Virus record (IMG/VR): IMGVR_UViG_3300025674_000082
Location: 1-45,168 of that record
Reading direction: 5' to 3' (one strand)
DNA from: a virus
Length of the DNA: 45,168 bases
This document shows, in pieces, positions 27,801 to 35,070 of the stretch (position 1 is the first letter of the stretch; every line of letters begins with the position of its first letter). The notes beneath the pieces are model-generated. The model ran no database searches. It was given only the letters and a program-made list of their open reading frames with translations, and was not told the DNA's origin. A program made the translations under genes and the position numbers.

Positions 27801-30531
27801 TAATATACAAACGTCTGATTTAAAATTATTTAATGATAATCCTGACGCTACGTATAAGTTTAGAACCGGAGTTGAATACTTTCAAGTAATCACCGCACAC
27901 ACACTTAGTCACTTTATACCTTGTGATGAATATAATGACCCTAACTGTGATAATATAGAAAATAGTATTGCTGGAGGACAATGGTGGGAGTTTGCAAATA
28001 ACGTATTTAGAAAATTCTTAATTAATAGAGACCAAACATACTGGTGCCAATTTGAACAAGGACCTTGGTCTGCTAAGGCGTGGAACTATATTTTAAATAA
28101 AGAAAACTTACAAGTTGCTATATTAACTAGAGGTGTAGACCCGTGGACACCAAAACAAAGAATTGAATATGATTTATCATTGTTATACGGTTATAATGAT
28201 TTTATTAATAGTAATAATCCCACACAAAGCGTTAAGGTTATCGGTGACTACTTCTTAAATATTCCAATACAACCCAATAATGGTAGTGCTACAGATGATT
28301 GGTTTTTTGATTATAAGTCACCAGCACCACACTTCAATGTTGACCAAATAAATACGAATGTAACATACGGTAATAGTAATGGTGAATTAGATATAACATG
28401 GAATAATAATAGTGTCAGTGCAGATACTGTTGGAAATGTATTTTTTCCGTCCTATCTATATACTTTAGATACACCAGATTATGATTTTATACCATTTGAG
28501 AGTAAATCACTGACATATTATTCATCATTGGATAAATCTGTAAACCCTGATAACAATAACATATTTAGTAATACCTTTTTCTTTAATGGAGTAGGTGCGG
28601 ATAACTACTTTGCGGATTTTAATGCCATGGTTGATGTAGACCCTAATAACCCTACAACTCAAGTTGGTAACAATAGATTAGGTCAAAATCTGCAAGAAAT
28701 TTTAGAAGGAGGTACATTACAAATCTCTAATGTTGATTTCGCTAATCAGGCTACACAACCTGATGGGTTATTTGCACTTGATGTTCTACTTCAAAATAAA
28801 CTTATAAGACCTGTTAATCAGTTTTTGAAACCTGGAGGTAAAAAAACTTTAACATTATCTATGATTTATAGTGGATTGACTGATTCCCCAACAACGTCAA
28901 TTGACGACCCGAATAAATTGGTTATTAGGACTGACCGATTACCTTCTTCTGATTTGGTCGAAACCCTTGACGGGGGAGATGACCCAACTTTTAAAATGAT
29001 GAGAAGGTATATTCTAAACCTAAATAACTTCTTTGGTTTATATGAAATTAATTCTAACGGTGATTTTACACAAACTATAAACCTATCAGGGGAACCAATA
29101 GATGCTACAGATGCTTCGGGTAACTTAGAGGATTTAACTGGTGATACTACTAACCCGTTATATCAGAGTGGTGTTTTAGAAAGTTTCACTTGTGAAGGTA
29201 TGGTTCCGTTAACTTGTTATTCTGGTAGTGCGGAGTCATTTGCGGTAACTGACCCATGTGAAAATGAAGATAGAATGGTTGGTGGTTGTTATAAAGTATT
29301 GAGACCTCCTTATATATCTGGGATAGCAGATGACTTAAGAATAGCTAAAGAATGGAGAATAAGGTTAAGATTTATATTCGGTGCCTGTAGGGGTGTTATA
29401 GGGGAGATGTTTCAAAATAATTGGATTAACGGTTCCTTGTATATGCCTTCATTCCAAAAACAATCTATATTTAATTCTGATAATGAATTAGATAGTTACA
29501 GATATTGTGGATACCCTGAGGGTAATCAAGAATATAACGGACCATTATATTTTAATAATGAAACTAATAGTTTTTATTATAGGTCAACACCATACGGTAA
29601 TAACACATTTTATGGTCAGATACCATCTAAAGAGTATAGAGGCGCTAATAAGAAAAACATATGGTCACCCACTACAATTATGGAATTAGGGCCAAGAGAT
29701 GCTTACGCAAAGGAAGTTTCATTCTCTAGTGAATTCGATGGGTATATTATAGACACCATAAAAAGTAGTAGTTATCAAGATAATTCGGACATTTTAAATT
29801 TGTTTATAATTGGTAGATTAGTAAATGGTAGTTTCTTAAATCAGATTATTGGGGGTAATGGTGGAGACGCAAGTATAAATCAGTTATTTAGTAGAGAAGA
29901 AGGTGCGAACTTTTTAAATAGATTCTATGACGCACGTGTTGATGGTGATTATGCTCAGTTAATCAGTATTAATTCTGAATATGGGGTAATACCATATATA
30001 GATGGTAATTATGGTGATGATATTACAATTAGTGATGATAGAATGGGTATTTGGTTTGATTCTAACACTATAAACAGAAGGACATTAACTAATGGTTACA
30101 CAACTTTTGGAAATGACCCTACAGGACCTGTAAATTATTTTGGGTATAGTAAGTCACAAGAAGTTCCTTATTATATGTGGGAAATGAAACAACCTGATGA
30201 AGAGAATGTATTATATCCACAAATTAATTTATTTGGCTCACAGAACAACAGTTGGAACACACAAAATATCTACAGCTCAATATACCAAGGAGATGATTTC
30301 TTTGATGGTACAACACAAAAATATATGAAACCGAACTTCGGGTATGGTTTAGGTTATATTTATAATAGAAGTAGTAATGACCCACAATTAGATGCTGTAC
30401 CAACACAAAACCCAAATAGTAATAGATACAAAGTTGGTTCACCATTTCACTTTTATTTTGGACAAAAAAGAGGTAAGAGTGCTATAAATAAATTTATTGT
30501 TAGATATATAGCGGGAGAACTTTTAACATGA
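24862..30531 (+). CDS. Giant baseplate-region protein with regulatory-type beta domain and membrane-like helices
   Basis: 1889 residues, between gp6-like and further wedge/fibre genes. Residues about 45-180 look like a carboxypeptidase-regulatory/transthyretin-like beta domain with a large insert (VVVGRVIANGGFGIPNATISIFVPL, TNESGDFMIVGVPLGSQKLVMDLDLS). Residues about 486-545 are strongly hydrophobic (FLFFVFNLLLTVAGFILIALIP and ALWIYDFIVRVLIGIIRFI), enough for two membrane helices, followed by a Cys-rich stretch (CDSC, CEACPCE) at about 550-593. A Gly run (GLGGGGGGGVGG) lies near residue 815. The C-terminal third has mixed polar sequence with HFYFGQKRGKSAINKFIVRY near the end. No enzyme motif. 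The stop overlaps the next ATG (ATGA). Structural role is inferred from position; the exact wedge component is unknown. Confidence 0.6.
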   Translation: MPKSYRIKTEPGVDKHIRVNIEQDFDFLEILSLKLRQEDVYTRFCADYGVVVGRVIANGGFGIPNATISIFVPLDDLDINDPIISTLYPYTNLREKNEDGYRYNLLPYVSENEGHTPTGTFPTREDVLTRREVLQVYEKYYKYTVRTNESGDFMIVGVPLGSQKLVMDLDLSNMGEFSLRPADLVRMGMGVPSQFNGQRFKSSQDIDSLPQIVNSVQDIDVSSFWGDGDVCDVGITRADFDLRDLGIEIQPQAVFMGSIFSTTEQDFLRRNCKAKSDAGNLCDTVVGPGQILSIRQTIGIDDNGDPVLESHQLDNNGYVIDDDGVWLTELPMNLDYVITNEFGEQIISQDPSVGIPTKAKYRFKIKWMDESGLQADVMRANYLVPNIKEHGWSGPSTSQRPTDEIRNKSYAFSLSWDDYYDKEAAINCEDTFYEFYYNKVYTVASHIDRFKWGLNRARHLGIKEITDRRCQSEVNRMPINDGQRNFDFLFFVFNLLLTVAGFILIALIPIIHIALWIYDFIVRVLIGIIRFINSIIRTICKVVCWAFPKRLPCDSCDERGIDEPERPEGKGISLPSMSYPDCEACPCEADSIDTDSQDVYITSLIDQYYVPNTSALADISSRNTYEDFSTCELTPEYNAAKITFLSGYDLADEFDITDELIPPIGDPNVTGTIAYVCQYVSDNCPGDFFCNVYENICNNYNDGVSTSNYIFYRDKKFYKSPVYVNYFNWDDLSANFGLAEPQVKAYLESQGYTSSPNYAVDGLRSDINVTLSQSLNLMNQRSQYFIEATDETAPNRIRVKVKNQNFAGEDNEVGLGGGGGGGVGGQTNLSYYEDQPLILIFDANVNITAGQLLTFNETENLQDPNFIIPSNDILYTGITVTNNNILTMDADYNGEVGISWITGQGQQVTGPILNPGETYTIPGCVKFNSVNTTAPIGGGDTSLVDIIPGTPCQIPITSGFTEYNENSYITKQIDWIDWEGNIQTSDLKLFNDNPDATYKFRTGVEYFQVITAHTLSHFIPCDEYNDPNCDNIENSIAGGQWWEFANNVFRKFLINRDQTYWCQFEQGPWSAKAWNYILNKENLQVAILTRGVDPWTPKQRIEYDLSLLYGYNDFINSNNPTQSVKVIGDYFLNIPIQPNNGSATDDWFFDYKSPAPHFNVDQINTNVTYGNSNGELDITWNNNSVSADTVGNVFFPSYLYTLDTPDYDFIPFESKSLTYYSSLDKSVNPDNNNIFSNTFFFNGVGADNYFADFNAMVDVDPNNPTTQVGNNRLGQNLQEILEGGTLQISNVDFANQATQPDGLFALDVLLQNKLIRPVNQFLKPGGKKTLTLSMIYSGLTDSPTTSIDDPNKLVIRTDRLPSSDLVETLDGGDDPTFKMMRRYILNLNNFFGLYEINSNGDFTQTINLSGEPIDATDASGNLEDLTGDTTNPLYQSGVLESFTCEGMVPLTCYSGSAESFAVTDPCENEDRMVGGCYKVLRPPYISGIADDLRIAKEWRIRLRFIFGACRGVIGEMFQNNWINGSLYMPSFQKQSIFNSDNELDSYRYCGYPEGNQEYNGPLYFNNETNSFYYRSTPYGNNTFYGQIPSKEYRGANKKNIWSPTTIMELGPRDAYAKEVSFSSEFDGYIIDTIKSSSYQDNSDILNLFIIGRLVNGSFLNQIIGGNGGDASINQLFSREEGANFLNRFYDARVDGDYAQLISINSEYGVIPYIDGNYGDDITISDDRMGIWFDSNTINRRTLTNGYTTFGNDPTGPVNYFGYSKSQEVPYYMWEMKQPDEENVLYPQINLFGSQNNSWNTQNIYSSIYQGDDFFDGTTQKYMKPNFGYGLGYIYNRSSNDPQLDAVPTQNPNSNRYKVGSPFHFYFGQKRGKSAINKFIVRYIAGELLT

Positions 30532-32249
30532 TAACTAATGAAAAAAATAGTCCAATAAAGATAGTCCGAGGTGAGGATAAATTTGCTGGTGCCAATAATG
30601 TTGATTTAGGGTTAAGAATTAATTTAGATAGTACTAAAAAAAACTATGTTGAAGGTAATAGGTCTATAATTGTAAATTTAGAAGAAAGATTCGATATTGA
30701 AAGACAAAAGAGTACGACCTTTAGAGTTTCAGGTAAAATAACAAATATATTTAACAATATTGTTAGCGGACAAACCTCATACGAACCGTTTAAAAATAGT
30801 TTATATTATACTAACGCATTTAACGCAGTAACCAATGGCTCGGTATGGCAAGGATACCCACAATACGATGAATTTTCTTTTTTTAGAACTAGAGGAATTG
30901 ATGGACATATTCCTTTTGTTACTAAGAGTGCGTCAACATATAATTGGATGACATATGTTTCATATCCCTCTGAAAATTTATTAAATAAACAATTAAAAAT
31001 AAAATTTGAAGTAGAAGAAGATAATGTCATAACATATAATTTTAATATTGTTGATGGTATACCATATTATATCAAAAATAGAAGAGTTAATGGTAAAAAA
31101 TTGGTTACATTTTATTGTGGGTTTAATCACAATCTAAGTGTTGGTGAATGGATAGAACTAAAAAATAGCGTAAACGGAAAAAGATTATTTCAAGTATACG
31201 AAATTGGTGATGAATCATATGGTAATGAAGATAAGGTATTTTCTATATATGATTTTGGTTTTAATAACCCACAGTTTGGAGATAACGCGAAAGGTAATTT
31301 CAAAAGAGTCATAAATAATGGTAATTTAGGAGAAACGACTAGTGTATATTACATTAGAAAACATAAAATATTAACTAGCAACTCAAATTCTGACATAACA
31401 AAAATGGGGTTTGAAAGAAACCCGTTCCCAATCGAGAAACAATTAGAATACTCAGGACTTACCCCAAATAACCAACAAAGAATCTCAGTAAAAGACGGTT
31501 CACAAACCGTTGCCTTTTCTTTTGATAAAGATATAGATATAAATGGGTTAAGAGATAACCTAGATAGACCATTAACTGAACTTTTTGTTACTATTTTAAA
31601 TAGAGGTTATATGGGATGGTTTAATAATCCATATTATGGTAGTAATACAACTGGCGTACAAGTTGGGTGGGAATTTAATTTCTTAGAAAATGAAGTTGAT
31701 GACTGGTGGAAGCTAAATAATATAGATAATAGAGATAATATAGAATCTTTAAGTTACACATTCAATAACGAAGAATTTTTTTACAACAAAGCCTTAAATA
31801 TTGGAGATGTTATAATGGGTGATATATGTGAGTTTAATGAATATGAACAAAAAGAAACGAAAGTTTCTGACATATACCACAAAATATCATTCAACCCTCA
31901 AATATTTGATAACAGTAGTTCGAATACACTACCTGATGGATACGCTTACAAACCTCATTATTCTATTAAAATAAGAGAATTCTCAGATTATGTTGAATTT
32001 GGTGATAAAGATAAAGTAGATTTAATACCTGGATACGCATTTTTTTCCAAATACGATAATCAGTGGAGGTGGAGAGATTTATATCCATACGGTACCGTGG
32101 ATAGTGATGGTAATGGTGTAGATTTACCATTTTTAAATGGTGCTCACTATGCTTTCAAGGACATATTATTCCTACAAACACCAATAATGAGAAACATTAA
32201 CGTCAATAACGACATAATCTTTGCCCCATTAATAGACAACTGTGAATAA
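30528..32249 (+). CDS. Unknown baseplate/tail structural protein (573 aa)
   Basis: Begins MITNEKNSPIKIVRGEDKFAGANNVDLGLRI. Predominantly polar, aromatic-rich, beta-type sequence with many Asn, Tyr and Asp and no Cys-rich or hydrophobic segment. Visible features are NLEERFDIERQKSTTFRVSGKITN and several GY/GW loops (YMGWFNNPYYG, DDWWKLNN). Overlaps the upstream stop by 4 bases and the downstream GTG start by 8, so it is translated as part of one operon of tail genes. In T4 the order here would place gp7/gp8-type wedge proteins, but I recognise no specific match. Confidence 0.6.
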   Translation: MITNEKNSPIKIVRGEDKFAGANNVDLGLRINLDSTKKNYVEGNRSIIVNLEERFDIERQKSTTFRVSGKITNIFNNIVSGQTSYEPFKNSLYYTNAFNAVTNGSVWQGYPQYDEFSFFRTRGIDGHIPFVTKSASTYNWMTYVSYPSENLLNKQLKIKFEVEEDNVITYNFNIVDGIPYYIKNRRVNGKKLVTFYCGFNHNLSVGEWIELKNSVNGKRLFQVYEIGDESYGNEDKVFSIYDFGFNNPQFGDNAKGNFKRVINNGNLGETTSVYYIRKHKILTSNSNSDITKMGFERNPFPIEKQLEYSGLTPNNQQRISVKDGSQTVAFSFDKDIDINGLRDNLDRPLTELFVTILNRGYMGWFNNPYYGSNTTGVQVGWEFNFLENEVDDWWKLNNIDNRDNIESLSYTFNNEEFFYNKALNIGDVIMGDICEFNEYEQKETKVSDIYHKISFNPQIFDNSSSNTLPDGYAYKPHYSIKIREFSDYVEFGDKDKVDLIPGYAFFSKYDNQWRWRDLYPYGTVDSDGNGVDLPFLNGAHYAFKDILFLQTPIMRNINVNNDIIFAPLIDNCE

Positions 32250-33084
32250 GTTTAAGTTTACGATATCACCCAACCAAAAAAACATAAATATTCCTATAAA
32301 AATTGACTTCGATAATTTAGGTAGGGATGATTTAGTAAAGGAATATGAAAAAGAAGTTACAGAAAAAGTAATCAACCCCATTGAAGACTTTGAAATAACT
32401 AGATTTGGTCATAAACCTTGGATATCGGGCGATACCATGGCGTCAAGTATTAATTATAAATTTTTCTTTTTTAATAGAGAAATATCGGTAGATAATACTA
32501 ATACTAATAATGTCAGTAATTGGGTTAATGATTATAATTTTACTACGGTACCTGAATATACGGGGCAAACGTTCCAATATAAAGACATTTATTACTTTGC
32601 CAATTCCTTTAAAAGAAGTTTCTTTAAGTTGGATTTATATGATACACCTGACGCAGAGACACAAAGGTTATATTTAACAATAATAATACCGACACAACAG
32701 GGGGTTGAAACACAGCAAGATATAGGTACGGACTTGGTGCCTTTTGTTGTTGATGTTAAGACACCAAACTTTATTTTAGATTACATTGGTGATAAAGAGG
32801 GGTACTTTATCTATTGGTTAAAAAATAATACAGATTTGAGTATTGACGAGTTTTATATGAGTGTGAAATTCTTTAACGCTAAAATAGGTCAGTTCATTAG
32901 GATGACAACCCAACCACAATGCAACTTCTCAAAAAAGTTTAACATTGAAAAAAACAAGTATTTTTATCATAAGGTTGTTATTGATTATGATAATTATGAA
33001 TATGAAATTAAGAACATTATTAATGGTAATAGAATAGGGACTACTAACCCAATAAAATGGTATGAATATGTTAACCCACAATGA
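32242..33084 (+). CDS. Unknown tail protein, GTG start (280 aa)
   Basis: The start is GTG inside the last codons of the upstream gene (TGTGAATAA); no nearby ATG is available in this frame, and the first internal Met is over 60 codons in. Sequence is beta-rich and polar (KFKFTISPNQKNINIPIKIDFDNLG, FKRSFFKLDLYDTPDAETQRLYLTIIIP), possibly a small fibre-attachment or wedge component. Its stop overlaps the following ATG by 4 bases. No recognised domain. Confidence 0.6.
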   Translation: MNKFKFTISPNQKNINIPIKIDFDNLGRDDLVKEYEKEVTEKVINPIEDFEITRFGHKPWISGDTMASSINYKFFFFNREISVDNTNTNNVSNWVNDYNFTTVPEYTGQTFQYKDIYYFANSFKRSFFKLDLYDTPDAETQRLYLTIIIPTQQGVETQQDIGTDLVPFVVDVKTPNFILDYIGDKEGYFIYWLKNNTDLSIDEFYMSVKFFNAKIGQFIRMTTQPQCNFSKKFNIEKNKYFYHKVVIDYDNYEYEIKNIINGNRIGTTNPIKWYEYVNPQ

Positions 33085-34157
33085 TACAGGATACAATATA
33101 TGTTAGAATTTCGCCTGAAAGTTTAAAAAATGATATTATACAAAAAACTTTTAGTGGTGACACTTTTGGTGTTTATTCTAATATGTCTGAAGTTTTAAGT
33201 GGTGGTACGGGAGGACAAAGTGCCCTTACAAACATGTCGATACCCATACTATTTACTCAGAGTATTGACGACATAGGTTTTTATAGTGAATTTGATGGAT
33301 TTATCTTACAAAAAGAAGTTGTAACTAATTTTTTAGTTGTTCCTGATGAAAATAATATTTATACCGTAAAATTATTTAATACCTCTGAAGAAACAAAAAA
33401 GTTTTTAAAGCTTTCATCGTATATTGTTAATTGGGGTGACGGTAGCACAGACACTTTTAATAGTAGTACCGAATACTTAACCCATAGTTATCCAAATATT
33501 GACACCGATTATGTTATAGAGCTAACACAAAAAAATCCGTGGGGTATTACTAAAATACAAAAAACAGTAAAGATACCCACAACAACAGCAACTATAACAA
33601 ACCCACAAGGTAATGTCACTTTCACACCCAACGGAGGTAGTTGGGAGGGAATACCCGTAAGTTACGATTTTATTTTTACTGGGGACAGTGAAAATAATGT
33701 TGAGTCACAGATATCGGAAAATTATACTTCAACACCATTTACGATTACAGGATTTACATCCTCAAAACTTAATGAGTTAAAATTATATGGACCTACAAAA
33801 TTTAACCCATCTGTTGTTGTTAAAAAATATGGACAAGACTACGGTCAAATAAACGAAATAACATCAACCTATACCGCCTATACTGTCAATGATATACAAT
33901 ATTATGACTACAATGATGGTACTACACTATTCTTTATTGAGTCTCAGGGTTTGACTGAAGACATGATAACTGCAGAACCCATTACTAAAGAGGAAGTTTT
34001 AATGGGAGTTGTGGACTCACCGGAAATACAATCTGGAATATTTATTGAAAGAGGAAAAAATTCTGCTTTTGAATCATTACAGAGACTTGGAGAAGTTGAT
34101 AATATTGGAGACCTTATCTCATACGGGTACGGTTTCTTTAAAATAAATAAAACCTAA
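33081..34157 (+). CDS. Tail protein with a PKD-like domain (358 aa)
   Basis: Residues about 110-170 show a PKD-type beta sandwich: YIVNWGDGSTDTF, then LTHSYPNIDTDYVIELTQKNPWG, matching the WGDGS and Y-x-V signatures of PKD domains used in Bacteroidota surface and adhesive proteins. Flanking parts are unassigned; the N-terminus (MIQDTIYVRISPESLKNDII) looks like a structural anchor and the C-terminal part has FESLQRLGEVDNIGDLISYGYGFFKI. It overlaps the upstream gene by 4 bases and lies 4 bases before the next. Likely a tail surface or fibre-linking component. Confidence 0.65.
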   Translation: MIQDTIYVRISPESLKNDIIQKTFSGDTFGVYSNMSEVLSGGTGGQSALTNMSIPILFTQSIDDIGFYSEFDGFILQKEVVTNFLVVPDENNIYTVKLFNTSEETKKFLKLSSYIVNWGDGSTDTFNSSTEYLTHSYPNIDTDYVIELTQKNPWGITKIQKTVKIPTTTATITNPQGNVTFTPNGGSWEGIPVSYDFIFTGDSENNVESQISENYTSTPFTITGFTSSKLNELKLYGPTKFNPSVVVKKYGQDYGQINEITSTYTAYTVNDIQYYDYNDGTTLFFIESQGLTEDMITAEPITKEEVLMGVVDSPEIQSGIFIERGKNSAFESLQRLGEVDNIGDLISYGYGFFKINKT

Positions 34158-34161
34158 AGAA

Positions 34162-35070
34162 ATGGCGTTAGGAACATACGGAACAACAAGACCAGCTGAC
34201 ATGTCACCTGAGGACGTGGAAATATTATTAAATTACACACCTTCTAGAGACCAAACAAACACTTTTGAATTAAAAAAATTAAATTCTACTGATGTTTTAA
34301 CACCTTATTTTCACAATGGTGAAACGGGTGGTAACGCCAATATTGAGATTTTAGGTGGACTATATAACCTAACTCTACCAACAGAAGAGTTTAATAGATT
34401 AGGTGTTTATACTGTCTATATAAGACCTGCGGAAATAAGAACAACTATAACCGACTGTGGAGTATTATCATCACTCCCGAATGTTAAAGGTATAGTAATT
34501 GATTTGAATAGTGTACCGTCACAATATAGAAATAAATTTACTAACCAAGGATTAGTTGGTTTTAGAGTTGAATATTTAAATGATGATGGGAGTAAAATAA
34601 CTAATTTTTACAGAATTATCACATCTTCATTCTATTGTGAACCCGTAGTTACAAACTTAACTAATAGTTCACAAAAGGCAATAAGATATAGATACGTTGA
34701 AAATGGTAGTGACCTAATATTCTGTACGTTATCACCATCTAGTTCACCATCAAATAAACCAACCGCGACACCATTCATAGGGCAACCTAATCAAAATATT
34801 ATTATCACAAATACTTCATTTAACCCTATAAGTGTTGATATTGAAATTGTAGAACATGACGTAGAAACTCTAGCTATTGCATTGTATGGTAACCAAACCA
34901 AGAGTATTGAAGACGGTATCTACACATTATATGATACTGATAATAATATCTATAAACAATACAACCTATACGAAATACGTGACGAGTTTAATAATTTATT
35001 ATTTGAGGTTAGAGAGAATAGAGGTGACAATATAGACTTCAGTAAAAACTTTACGAATATAACTGAGTAA
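34162..35070 (+). CDS. Unknown tail protein (302 aa)
   Basis: MALGTYGTTRPADMSPEDVEILLNYTPSRD at the start. An N-terminal domain with beta character (IEILGGLYNLTLP, GVYTVYIRPAEIRTTI, VKGIVIDLNSVPSQYRNKF, GLVGFRVEYLNDDG) is followed by a short Ser/Pro/Thr-rich linker (SPSSSPSNKPTATPF, about residue 190-206) and a second beta-rich region (NIIITNTSFNPISVDIEIVEHDVETLAIALYG). This two-domain-plus-linker shape suits a fibre connector. The stop shares a base with the ATG of the gpI/gp7-like gene. No known family recognised. Confidence 0.6.
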   Translation: MALGTYGTTRPADMSPEDVEILLNYTPSRDQTNTFELKKLNSTDVLTPYFHNGETGGNANIEILGGLYNLTLPTEEFNRLGVYTVYIRPAEIRTTITDCGVLSSLPNVKGIVIDLNSVPSQYRNKFTNQGLVGFRVEYLNDDGSKITNFYRIITSSFYCEPVVTNLTNSSQKAIRYRYVENGSDLIFCTLSPSSSPSNKPTATPFIGQPNQNIIITNTSFNPISVDIEIVEHDVETLAIALYGNQTKSIEDGIYTLYDTDNNIYKQYNLYEIRDEFNNLLFEVRENRGDNIDFSKNFTNITE

